Position numbers and translations under genes: made by a program. A stretch of 9,204 bases of DNA from assembly GCA_045535935.1 (NCBI GenBank), contig JAZSMO010000051.1, forward strand, positions 1 through 9,204. The letters run 5' to 3'. The stretch is from SVFI01 sp045535935. Lineage in GTDB: Bacteria > Bacillota > Clostridia > Lachnospirales > Lachnospiraceae. Positions 1-5,736 of this stretch are shown in pieces; positions within the stretch are counted from its first letter, which is position 1; the number at the start of each line of letters is the position of its first letter. A model generated the notes under the pieces. That model had not been told where the DNA came from and did no database searches. It saw nothing but the letters and a program-made list of their open reading frames with translations.

Positions 1-1
1 A

Positions 2-949
2 TGGAACGGTGAGCCGGTTGAAAATTTGTCCGGAAAAGAAAAGATTTTCTCGTTTGCAGTAGAAGAAAACGAGGAATTTTATGAAGCTCTTTCCATAGCA
101 GGGATGGGGAATGAGACGGCGGAGGTTTGTTTCATCGCCGAAACAGGTGAGGAGAAGACCGTTACGCTTTCAAAAATCGGAAACTATTATGATAGAATGA
201 TGGATTGTATCGAAGATGTCATCGACAAAGGGGCTGAAATTTCGAACCTGGATTGGATGCGTGTGGATGAAAGTACGGCACTTCTTCGTATGCGGTTTAT
301 GAATTATGATTCCGAAGAGAACTTTTCTGAGATGGAGACAGCATTGCGGGAGGAGATGCTTGCTTTAAAAGAGGAGGGGGTAACGAATTTAATTTTCGAT
401 CTTCGCTCTAATTACGGAGGATCCGGAAATCATGTGAAGCATGTTTTGAAATTGATTGCTCCTTCCGGAGAACATGTATATGCTTATGATGGTGTGTTTG
501 ATAAGGAAACACAAAAGTACAAGATAGACAGTGTTGCAGATGACGGAAGTGTGATTTATCAAGTCGGGCAGTGTGAGACCTATCAGGGAGAAGATCTTTG
601 GGGACATGGACAGATAATAATACTTGTCAATGCGAATACTGTCAGTGCAGGAGATCACTTCACTATGGCGGCGTCCGCTTATCCGAATGTGACTGTGATG
701 GGATTTACTCATAGCAACGGAAGCTGTCAGGGCGTAAATTCTGTAAACTTTGAGTATGGAATGTTGTCATATTCGGGAGCACTTTTGTTAAATGAGGACG
801 GAAGTGTATTTGTGGACACGGATCATGCCCGCAAAGCGGTGGTACCTTTGGATGTAAAAATTCCGTTTGATCTGCAGGCGGTTTCCGTGTTGTTTGATGA
901 GGGAGAAGATTATCTGCTTGAGAAAGCGATGGAGGAATTTAGAAAGTAA
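2..949 (+). CDS. S41 family peptidase (C-terminal processing protease-like), 5'-truncated by window edge
   Basis: The reading frame is open from the first bases (W-N-G-E-P-V-E-N before the TTG at 26), so the gene starts upstream of the window and only its C-terminal ~315 residues are visible. The S41 catalytic core is recognisable: a beta-strand plus turn LIFDLRSNYGGSGN (around 388-430), then IIILVNANTVSAGD with the nucleophile serine codon at 644-646. The tail (PLDVKIPFDL... then an acidic helix) is usual for clostridial S41 proteins. The family cleaves peptide bonds, usually in extracytoplasmic proteins; the signal or anchor region would lie outside the window. The general-base lysine normally 25 residues after the serine is not there; the aligned position is glycine within GFTHSNGSCQG. 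It may therefore use another base, such as the nearby histidine, or be weakly active. The substrate cannot be told. A hairpin terminator follows immediately. Confidence 0.85.
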   Translation, partial: WNGEPVENLSGKEKIFSFAVEENEEFYEALSIAGMGNETAEVCFIAETGEEKTVTLSKIGNYYDRMMDCIEDVIDKGAEISNLDWMRVDESTALLRMRFMNYDSEENFSEMETALREEMLALKEEGVTNLIFDLRSNYGGSGNHVKHVLKLIAPSGEHVYAYDGVFDKETQKYKIDSVADDGSVIYQVGQCETYQGEDLWGHGQIIILVNANTVSAGDHFTMAASAYPNVTVMGFTHSNGSCQGVNSVNFEYGMLSYSGALLLNEDGSVFVDTDHARKAVVPLDVKIPFDLQAVSVLFDEGEDYLLEKAMEEFRK

Positions 950-953
950 AAAT

Positions 954-987
954 AAAAAATCAGGCAACAAAAGTTGTCTGATTTTTT
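954..987 (+). terminator. Hairpin terminator, possibly bidirectional
   Basis: Left arm 954-968 (A-rich, then TCAGGCAAC) pairs with right arm 973-987 (GTTGTCTGA, then T-rich) around an AAAA loop. The one irregular pair, 964/977, is G-U in plus-strand RNA. The plus strand ends in TTTTTTATTT and the minus strand in TTTTTTATTTTT, so it can end both the peptidase transcript and any leftward transcript from 1095-1121. The pairing is slightly better on the plus strand, because 964/977 becomes A-C on the minus strand. Confidence 0.8.
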
Positions 988-1089
988 ATTTAAATGGAAT
1001 AGGTGGGTGACAATCCACATCTCCTAACTATGGGTGGCGGCCGCCTGTTCCGCCCTCAGATTCCATTTGTTTAACATATGATGTATATA
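954..1089 (-). ncRNA. Candidate structured small RNA, like an orphan type I antitoxin RNA
   Basis: A promoter-like sequence at 1121-1095 and the terminator at 987-954 frame about 130 nt on the minus strand. The outer arms AAATGGAAT (992-1000) and ATTCCATTT (1060-1068) are perfect inverted repeats. They enclose a GTGG/CCAC hairpin (1004-1015 region) and a GC-rich hairpin GGGTGG/CCGCCC (1032-1037 with 1050-1055), giving a three-way-junction shape. The layout (minus-strand promoter, structured GGTGGGTGACAATCCAC-type segment, terminator) resembles, from memory, the antitoxin RNAs that overlap the 3' ends of holin-like type I toxin genes in clostridia. No toxin ORF is present on the opposite side: the frame around 991-1002 reads TAA-ATG-GAA-TAG. 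The GC-rich hairpin folds better as plus-strand RNA (G-U instead of A-C), so the strand is not certain. It could also be a repeat element. Confidence 0.45.
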
Positions 1090-1094
1090 AAAAT

Positions 1095-1121
1095 ATTATA
1101 CGCTATGATGATTGTTGTCAA
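1095..1121 (-). promoter_or_regulatory. Sigma-A-like promoter reading leftward into the structured element
   Basis: On the minus strand, TTGACA (1121-1116) is followed by TATAAT (1100-1095) with a 15-nt spacer. Taking TAATAT (1098-1093) as the -10 gives the preferred 17-nt spacer. Both hexamers are close to consensus. The stop codon TAA of the PBECR nuclease gene lies inside the -10 box. The 15-nt spacing and the AT-rich setting leave room for chance. Confidence 0.5.
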
Positions 1122-1476
1122 GTTTTTTTAGGGTTCCTTTTTCGATATATCGTTCCGCATTATAAGTACTTAGTAAGTGCAAGCTTTTAACAAAACTATT
1201 TTTGGTGTTACTAATTTTAACTGCAACTCTAATATATTCAGAATCGACTTTATACAATTTGACGAATTGTATGGAATTATTATTTGGATTTATACCTACA
1301 TAGTCCGGCGCAGAAAGAATTTCCTGTATTTTGTCATAATATTTATCATATTCGTAAGGGTGTCTGCTTTTAATATGCTCTATATTGGAAGAACCAATAA
1401 AAATTGGAGTATTAGGTGGTAGATTTAGTTGTAGCATATAAATTATTTTTTGAGAAATTGTGTCGACTTGTTTCAA
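1096..1476 (-). CDS. Standalone PBECR-type nuclease domain protein (126 aa, TTG start)
   Basis: This protein resembles the PBECR (phage Barnase-EndoU-ColicinE5/D-RelE-like nuclease) families found alone in Firmicutes or fused to phage and conjugative proteins; these are predicted RNases of the toxin type. Visible signatures, numbered from the TTG start, are NIEHIKSRHP (31-40), PDYVG (57-61), SIQFVK (68-73), AVKIS (85-89), SL (98-99) and the closing KGTLKKL (113-119). H34 and H39 are the likely catalytic candidates. The start chosen is TTG at 1476: a GGAGG at 1490-1486 lies 9 nt upstream, whereas the ATG at 1437 has no ribosome binding site and would remove the MKQVDTISQKIIY segment that I expect in the family. 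The open frame continues upstream to an ATG at 1620 but is low-complexity and unlikely to be translated. The gene is opposite in direction and more AT-rich than its neighbours, suggesting acquisition. No immunity protein gene is adjacent; the partner candidate is the RNA element behind it. Confidence 0.75.
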   Translation of the reverse strand: MKQVDTISQKIIYMLQLNLPPNTPIFIGSSNIEHIKSRHPYEYDKYYDKIQEILSAPDYVGINPNNNSIQFVKLYKVDSEYIRVAVKISNTKNSFVKSLHLLSTYNAERYIEKGTLKKLDNNHHSV

Positions 1477-1485
1477 AAGAAGTAA

Positions 1486-1490
1486 CCTCC
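1486..1490 (-). promoter_or_regulatory. Ribosome binding site that decides the nuclease start
   Basis: The minus strand reads CCCGGAGGTTACTTCTT then TTG. GGAGG with 9-nt spacing to the TTG at 1476 is the only good Shine-Dalgarno sequence near any start of this gene. Confidence 0.65.
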
Positions 1491-1558
1491 GGGAATTGTT
1501 TAGATATTTTGAAAAAATGTAAGATAAAATAATAATTGAATCAGAAAATGATATGTGC

Positions 1559-1586
1559 TTGTTTAAAACTTGAAATGTGTTATGAT
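1559..1586 (+). promoter_or_regulatory. Weak candidate promoter for the methyltransferase gene
   Basis: TTGTTT (1559-1564) and TATGAT (1581-1586) are separated by 16 nt in the 203-bp gap between the divergent genes at 1476 and 1680. The region is very AT-rich, so chance matches are likely. Apart from this and the two ribosome binding sites I see nothing definite in the gap. Confidence 0.25.
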
Positions 1587-1679
1587 TATAGAAAATCAGT
1601 GTTAATATATGTGAGAACAATACTACTATAGATTATAGAATTTGTAAATGGTTTTTGATGGGAGAAATGGAGATTCCAC

Positions 1680-2354
1680 ATGAGCAAAACAAAACTGATT
1701 ATCAGTGCATTAACCAAATACATAGCAGGTTTACTTATGGTAGGTCTTATGTTGTTTTTGCCGGCCGGAACATGGGAGTACTTTAATGGCTGGCTGTTCA
1801 TGGGGCTGTTGTTTGTTCCGATGTTTCTTTTGGGCGTGGTACTTCTTGTTAAGAGCCCGGAACTTTTGGAGAAGCGTCTTCGCAGCAAGGAAAGTGAAAG
1901 AGACCAGAAACAGGTGGTCGGGGCATCGCTTGTTATGTTTTTGGCAGGATTTGTTTTATCTGCCTTGGATTTTCGATTTGGTTGGACGCACGTCCCGTTT
2001 CCGGTTGTGATTGTCGCTGCGGTCGTTTTGCTTGTATCTTACGGCCTTTATGCGGAAGTGATGCGTGAGAATGTATATTTATCACGCACGGTAGAAGTGC
2101 AGGAGGAACAGAAAGTAATTGACACCGGACTTTACGGAGTGGTGAGACACCCGATGTATTTTTCGACGGTACTGTTGTTTTTGTCTATTCCGGTGGTGCT
2201 TGGATCGTGGATCGGATTTATCATTTTTTGTGTGTATCCGTTTTTGCTTGTAAAGAGAATCAGGAATGAGGAAATGGTACTGGAAGAGGGACTGGCAGGC
2301 TATAAAGAGTACAAAGAAAAAGTAAAGTATCGGATGATACCGTTTGTGTGGTAA
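1680..2354 (+). CDS. Isoprenylcysteine carboxyl methyltransferase (ICMT)-like membrane protein
   Basis: This 224-residue integral membrane protein has hydrophobic segments near 7-30, 37-57, 80-97, 106-125 and 160-190. The C-terminal half carries the S-adenosylmethionine-binding signature of the ICMT/phospholipid methyltransferase superfamily: DTGLYGVVRHPMY (148-160), then RIRNEEMVLEEGLAGYKEYKEKVKYRMIPFVW split around E197/E198 and ending at the last residue. Eukaryotic ICMT methylates prenylcysteine; bacterial members of this family have varied, mostly unknown lipid or small-molecule substrates, so only membrane-bound methyl transfer is inferred. The ATG at 1680 has GGAG 7 nt upstream. It stands apart from its neighbours, divergent from the nuclease gene and followed by a 196-bp leader region, so it is probably monocistronic unless transcription reads through to the GNAT gene; no clear terminator separates them. 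Confidence 0.82.
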   Translation: MSKTKLIISALTKYIAGLLMVGLMLFLPAGTWEYFNGWLFMGLLFVPMFLLGVVLLVKSPELLEKRLRSKESERDQKQVVGASLVMFLAGFVLSALDFRFGWTHVPFPVVIVAAVVLLVSYGLYAEVMRENVYLSRTVEVQEEQKVIDTGLYGVVRHPMYFSTVLLFLSIPVVLGSWIGFIIFCVYPFLLVKRIRNEEMVLEEGLAGYKEYKEKVKYRMIPFVW

Positions 2355-2374
2355 AATCATATAAAAAGTGATAT

Positions 2375-2380
2375 TATAAT
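2375..2380 (+). promoter_or_regulatory. Candidate -10 box of the leader transcript
   Basis: A perfect TATAAT sits 21 nt after the methyltransferase stop, but no convincing -35 lies 16-18 nt upstream. If used, it would make a transcript with about 160 nt of leader before the GNAT start at 2551. Confidence 0.35.
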
Positions 2381-2386
2381 GGTAGT

Positions 2387-2506
2387 CCGCCCGATGGGCT
2401 GATGATACATATTTTTATGAAAAAGGAGAGTGCTTGTTTGACTAAGTACAACAAAAAGGAGACGGTAGCATAACCGGGAGGTTTGCTGTCGCTAACAAAC
2501 CTCCCG
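2387..2506 (+). promoter_or_regulatory. Structured 5' leader, possible attenuator, upstream of GNAT gene
   Basis: The leader contains a small GCCC-GAT-GGGC hairpin (2389-2399), an 18-codon ORF (2417-2473) and then a strong 11-bp perfect hairpin. In that hairpin CGGGAGGTTTG (2475-2485) pairs with CAAACCTCCCG (2496-2506) around a 10-nt loop. A competing short hairpin CGGT (2463-2466)/ACCG (2473-2476) spans the ORF stop and shares bases with the left arm of the large one, so the two may be alternatives. No T-run follows the large hairpin, so it is not a simple terminator. The combination of leader ORF and alternative hairpins is what ribosome-sensing attenuation looks like, but this is inference; a mobile palindromic repeat is the main alternative. 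Confidence 0.4.
2417..2473 (+). CDS. Possible 18-aa leader peptide
   Basis: An ATG-started ORF encodes MKKESACLTKYNKKETVA. It has no Shine-Dalgarno sequence before the ATG. A GGAG at 2425-2428 is well placed for a TTG start at 2438, which would give the 11-residue MTKYNKKETVA. The stop lies 1 nt before the strong hairpin. The wording is lysine-rich and non-random, but at this length coding capacity cannot be judged from one sequence. Confidence 0.35.
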   Translation: MKKESACLTKYNKKETVA

Positions 2507-2550
2507 CGGGAAGCAGTTGAAAGATAACAACATTCAGGAGGAAAAAAATA

Positions 2551-3198
2551 ATGAATAAAAACTATATCATACGTCAGGAAACAGAAAAAGACTACAGCGT
2601 AGTAGAAAACTTAACAAGAGAAGCGTTTTGGAATGTGTACAAAGAAGGTTGCGATGAGCACTATATGGTACATGTGATGCGCGGACATGAAGATTTTATC
2701 CCGGAACTTGCACTTGTGATGGAAGTGGACGGTGAGATTATCGGAAATGTCATGTACATGAAAGCGATGTTGAAGGATAAGGATGGAAATGAGAAGCCGA
2801 TTGTAAGTTTCGGGCCGATCAGTATTCATCCGGATTATCAGCGAATGGGATACAGCCGTATTTTGCTGGAACATTCTTTTGAGATTGCAGAAAAACTCGG
2901 TTACGATGTGATTGTGAATTTCGGCGATCCGGCAAATTACGTGGCACGTGGTTTTCTCAGTAGTCATAGATATCATGTCTGTATGGAAGGTGACGTATAT
3001 CCGGCGGCTTTGCTCGTCAAACAATTAAAAGAGAATGCACTGGACGGAAGAACCTGGTATTATTACGAAAGTCCGGCTTTTGAAGCTATGACAGAGGAAG
3101 GACTTGCGCAGTTTGAGGCACAGTTTCCGCCGAAAAAGAAGGAATGGAAGCCTAGTCAGGAAATCTTTTATATTCAGAGTCATTCGACCGTAAGGTAA
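2551..3198 (+). CDS. GNAT family N-acetyltransferase (YhbS-like)
   Basis: This 215-residue soluble enzyme is predicted to transfer an acetyl group from acetyl-CoA to an amine. The GNAT core is clear: an N-terminal IIRQETEKDYSVVENLTREAF (6-26), the beta4-alpha3 acetyl-CoA pyrophosphate-binding segment FGPISIHPDYQRMGYSRILLEHSFE (split near 87-111, with the Q-R-M-G-Y-S loop at 97-102), and NFGDPANYVARGF (123-135), typical of the YhbS-like (COG3153) subgroup. The C-terminal ~75 residues are less conserved and may close the acceptor site. The ATG at 2551 has AGGAGG at 2536-2541. It is preceded by an unusual structured leader and followed by a strong terminator, so it is likely a single-gene transcript with its own control. 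The substrate is unknown; a resistance or detoxification role is possible given the leader but unproven. Confidence 0.88.
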   Translation: MNKNYIIRQETEKDYSVVENLTREAFWNVYKEGCDEHYMVHVMRGHEDFIPELALVMEVDGEIIGNVMYMKAMLKDKDGNEKPIVSFGPISIHPDYQRMGYSRILLEHSFEIAEKLGYDVIVNFGDPANYVARGFLSSHRYHVCMEGDVYPAALLVKQLKENALDGRTWYYYESPAFEAMTEEGLAQFEAQFPPKKKEWKPSQEIFYIQSHSTVR

Positions 3199-3212
3199 TT
3201 AGAAAGAAAAGG

Positions 3213-3247
3213 GCTGTTGCTCCGCATTGCGGGGCGACGGCTTTTTT
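3213..3247 (+). terminator. Rho-independent terminator after GNAT gene
   Basis: A 13-bp stem (3213-3225 with 3229-3241, Watson-Crick plus four G-U pairs) closes an ATT loop and is followed by six T residues. It separates the GNAT gene from the operon starting at 3326. Confidence 0.88.
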
Positions 3248-3281
3248 CTTGTTTTCCGTGGTATGTAGCGGAAAGATGTTG

Positions 3282-3287
3282 TATAAT
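3282..3287 (+). promoter_or_regulatory. Likely -10 box of the long operon
   Basis: A perfect TATAAT lies 38 nt before the carbamoyltransferase start and just after the preceding terminator, where the operon promoter must be. The best -35 at 17-nt spacing is TGGTAT (3259-3264), which is weak. Confidence 0.5.
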
Positions 3288-3325
3288 AGAAATGTATTTG
3301 CGTTATTGTATTTGGGAGAAAAGAA

Positions 3326-4153
3326 ATGAATCATTTTATTAAGCTGACAGATTATAAAGCGAGTGATATCTATGATCTTTTTAATATGACGGATGAAGTT
3401 TGTCGGGGCAAACATGCAGATGCTCTGAAAGGGAAAAGTATAGTACTATTTTTTCCGAATTCAAGCATTCGTACAAGAGTAACGTTTGAAAAAGGAATCT
3501 ATCTGCTTGGCGGGCAACCGATTCTGTTTCCTACGGAAACGCTGGATAAGAAAGAGGATTTGAAGGATGTTTGCGGGTATCTGAATAATTGGGCAGATAT
3601 GGTCATTGTGAGACATAAGGATATTCAAGTAGTAGAGCAACTTGCTAAATACTCGGAAGTTCCGGTGATCAATGCGATGACGGACGTCAATCACCCATGT
3701 GAGATATTGACAGACATGTATGCACTTTCAAAGATACGGAAAGATTTTACGAAAGACCATTATTTGTTTGCAGGCAAAAACGGGAATATCGGGCTGTCAT
3801 GGAAGGCGGCATCGGAAATTATGGGATTTTCTTTGGAGCAGTGTTGCGGAAATGGGTATGAGATTGAAGGTATAAAGACATACGACAATATCAATGATGC
3901 AATTGTCGGGAAAGATATTGTCTGCACAGATTCACTACCCGGAAATGTACTTCCTGATTTTAAAAATTGTCAGGTGACAAAAGAAATCATGGATTTTGCA
4001 AATAAGGGGGCGATTTTAAATCCTTGTCCGCCGTTTTATCGGGGAGAGGAAGTATCGGAAGATGTGATAGATTCAGAGTACTTTGTAGGATATGAGTTTA
4101 AAAAGTATTTGCTCAAGGTGCAGCAGGCGGTGATGCTGTATTGTCTGAACTAA
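3326..4153 (+). CDS. Divergent, short carbamoyltransferase (ornithine/aspartate carbamoyltransferase superfamily)
   Basis: The fold is clear. The carbamoyl-phosphate loop SSIRTRVTFE (46-55) matches the STRTR motif. LKDVCGYLNNWADMVIVRH (79-97) matches the second helix and strand. INAMTDVNHPCEILTDMYAL (115-134) matches the HPxQxLxD motif, with Gln replaced by Glu126. Family members transfer the carbamoyl group to ornithine (arginine metabolism) or aspartate (pyrimidines). Here the acceptor side is unusual. At 275 residues it is shorter than the ~300-335 typical of the family, with a contraction in the second domain (about 155-195). The ornithine-binding D-x-x-x-SMG loop is replaced by TDSLPG (201-206). 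The HCLP (OTCase) or HPGP (ATCase) motif reads NPCPPFYRGEEV (232-243), losing the His. An ordinary OTCase role is therefore doubtful; the acceptor is unknown. No arginine or pyrimidine genes are adjacent. GGAG 7 nt upstream supports the start. It heads the operon. Confidence 0.8.
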   Translation: MNHFIKLTDYKASDIYDLFNMTDEVCRGKHADALKGKSIVLFFPNSSIRTRVTFEKGIYLLGGQPILFPTETLDKKEDLKDVCGYLNNWADMVIVRHKDIQVVEQLAKYSEVPVINAMTDVNHPCEILTDMYALSKIRKDFTKDHYLFAGKNGNIGLSWKAASEIMGFSLEQCCGNGYEIEGIKTYDNINDAIVGKDIVCTDSLPGNVLPDFKNCQVTKEIMDFANKGAILNPCPPFYRGEEVSEDVIDSEYFVGYEFKKYLLKVQQAVMLYCLN

Positions 4154-4165
4154 GGAGGTAAAAAC

Positions 4166-4534
4166 ATGTATTTATCAGAATGTTGTGATGTGCGATATGA
4201 AGAAGAGAAAAATGTAGTTTTTGTAAAATGGAAAAAGTTTTGTTGTATGGAGGACTATCGTAAACCTCTGGAATATGCCTTGGAAATCATTGAAAAGTAC
4301 GAATGTGACTACGTGGCTGATACGAGGGACGGTTTTGAGAATATTCCGGAGGATACAGCATGGGTGGCGGACTATTTTATGCCAAAAGCTGCATCACTTG
4401 GTTGCGAGTGCATTTATTTTATTATTGATGAAGATAATTCGTTGAAAGAGGAATTGGAGGGACAGGCAGCGGATTCGGAAGATGTGATTGCGTTTAAGTA
4501 TATTTATGATTTGGCAGAAGTAGAAAAGCGATGA
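4166..4534 (+). CDS. Small STAS/SEC14-like (SpoIIAA-like) domain protein
   Basis: A 122-residue soluble acidic protein with no signal peptide. The pattern is strand (NVVFVKWKKFCCMEDYRKPLEYALEIIEK split at 16-44), strand plus turn YVADTRDGFENIPEDTAWVADYFMPKAASLG (49-79), strand CIYFIIDED (82-90). This resembles the small SpoIIAA-like/STAS proteins of Bacteroidetes and Firmicutes in which a Trp-containing helix follows an aDtR turn. Their function is mostly unknown; some STAS proteins bind nucleotides or act in signalling. Family assignment is by recalled pattern only. A strong AAGGAGG is 7-8 nt before the ATG, and the gene begins 12 nt after the carbamoyltransferase stop, so the two are probably co-transcribed. 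The CC and CEC cysteines (6-7, 26-27, 80/82) are notable for such a small protein. Confidence 0.6.
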   Translation: MYLSECCDVRYEEEKNVVFVKWKKFCCMEDYRKPLEYALEIIEKYECDYVADTRDGFENIPEDTAWVADYFMPKAASLGCECIYFIIDEDNSLKEELEGQAADSEDVIAFKYIYDLAEVEKR

Positions 4535-4544
4535 GAGGTTACAT

Positions 4545-5228
4545 ATGTCTTTATTTTTATTGATTGCATATCTTGTAGTTTTTATACTACAAATCATTTT
4601 CTTTGTAAAAGCGATAAAGAAGAAATTAAAGAAATTTTGGATGATTTTGTTTGTGACGGAAATTATTTCGATTTTTGTTTCCGTCGGACTGATGCTTTAC
4701 TACGAAAGTTTACCGGGCTACGGATTTATGCCGGGACTGTCCTATTTGGGAGAAATATTGTCAAGTTTCGGAGCGATGGTTTTATACGCTGTTATGTTTG
4801 TAAGTTCGGTGATTATTTGCATCGTCAATGGCGAAAGGAAGAAAAAAGTAACGCCGTTTTTTGCAGTGGCAGGTTTCTTGTTTTTTGTCATCGGAATATG
4901 TTTTTTTGGGTGTGAATTTATCAGTAATTTTGAGAAGACCAAAAGTGTAGCAACATTTGTGGGATATGAAGAAGTGAGGACCGGAAGCGAGGCAGAACAG
5001 TGGCCGGTTTTGGAATTCTATGTGGGACAGGAGAAATACCAAAGTCGCTGGCCGGAGCTTAAAAGTGCATCTGTCGGAGATGAAATAGAGATTTATTATT
5101 ATCCGGTAGGAGATTCCTATGAATGTACACTGTTTGTGGAAGATTATCGGGAGATTTATATCACATTATTTGTTTTGGGAAGTTTAATGTTATTTATAAG
5201 GTGGAAAAAACGAAGAATAGTAGATTAA
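4545..5228 (+). CDS. Membrane protein with DUF3592-like extracytoplasmic domain
   Basis: The 227-residue protein has predicted membrane segments near 3-22, 32-52, 67-95, 103-123 and 203-219. Between the last two lies a soluble beta-rich region, 133-200 (ATFVGYEE... PVLEFYVGQEKYQSRWPE... VGDEIEIYYYPVGD), with the pattern of DUF3592: a surface-exposed domain bracketed by membrane helices, function unknown. Basic loops (KAIKKKLKK near 22-30, GERKKK near 96-101 and a KKRR tail) mark cytoplasmic sides. The ATG is 10 nt after the previous stop, with GAGAGG overlapping that stop codon, so translation is likely coupled. It is the first of three consecutive envelope genes. Confidence 0.65.
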   Translation: MSLFLLIAYLVVFILQIIFFVKAIKKKLKKFWMILFVTEIISIFVSVGLMLYYESLPGYGFMPGLSYLGEILSSFGAMVLYAVMFVSSVIICIVNGERKKKVTPFFAVAGFLFFVIGICFFGCEFISNFEKTKSVATFVGYEEVRTGSEAEQWPVLEFYVGQEKYQSRWPELKSASVGDEIEIYYYPVGDSYECTLFVEDYREIYITLFVLGSLMLFIRWKKRRIVD

Positions 5229-5238
5229 GGGGAGAAAA

Positions 5239-5736
5239 ATGAAGGGTTTGACAGGAAAGCAAAAAGCCAGAATCATAACTCTGGCAGTTATCGTATTATA
5301 TCTTTTATATGGAACGCTTGCTTATGCATGGGAAGTACGTATGCAGACGCCGCAGATTGACTATGTGGATAGTATGCAGGTGGATGGATCGGAATTTTCC
5401 GGGATTGCAAATTTGTTTGTGGCGGGAACGAACGGTTTGGTTTCGTTTTTAACTATGCTTTTTTCTGTTGTTGCAATGCTGGTGATAGCATTGGTCCTTC
5501 TTGTGCCATGGAGATGTATTGCCATGCGGAAACAGACTGTTATTGTAAAGGAAGAATATATAGTGGCAAAGTTTTTGTGGATAGGATTTTGTGTATGTGC
5601 ACTGCTTGGCGGACTTATTATATTGCGCTTTACAAATCTACTATATCTTTTGAGCATGACAGGAATATTGGCATTTCTGATATGGATTTTTGCTGTTTGG
5701 CCGATAGGAAGGAGAACCAATGAAGAAAATAGTTAG
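5239..5736 (+). CDS. Small integral membrane protein, family not recognised
   Basis: A 165-residue protein with four predicted membrane segments (about 12-30, 65-92, 108-130 and 132-154). A polar extracytoplasmic stretch lies between the first two (31-64, containing MQTPQIDYVDSMQVDGSEF). The N-terminus is basic. I do not recognise a family or any catalytic motif. GGGGAG 5-7 nt before the ATG supports the start, 10 nt after the DUF3592-like gene. Its last 17 nt overlap the following lipoprotein gene in another frame, which argues for translational coupling and for the three products being made together, perhaps as a membrane complex (inference). Confidence 0.7.
   Translation: MKGLTGKQKARIITLAVIVLYLLYGTLAYAWEVRMQTPQIDYVDSMQVDGSEFSGIANLFVAGTNGLVSFLTMLFSVVAMLVIALVLLVPWRCIAMRKQTVIVKEEYIVAKFLWIGFCVCALLGGLIILRFTNLLYLLSMTGILAFLIWIFAVWPIGRRTNEENS

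Noticed and set aside
389..712. 107-aa minus-strand ORF
   Set aside because: Antisense to the catalytic core of the S41 peptidase, with no coding signature of its own.
1036..1045. GGCGGCCGCC palindrome as an operator
   Set aside because: It sits inside the hairpin-forming segment of the small-RNA element and is better explained by RNA structure; nothing else suggests a binding site.
1177..1422. 81-aa plus-strand ORF
   Set aside because: It is antisense to the nuclease gene, has no ribosome binding site and resembles no family.
1474..1620. N-terminal extension of the nuclease frame to an ATG at 1620
   Set aside because: The extra 48 residues are low-complexity (I/L/N/S/F-rich), without a ribosome binding site, while GGAGG precedes the TTG at 1476.
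2475..2506. GC-rich hairpin as a rho-independent terminator
   Set aside because: No T-run follows the stem on the plus strand, so it is described as a leader structure instead.
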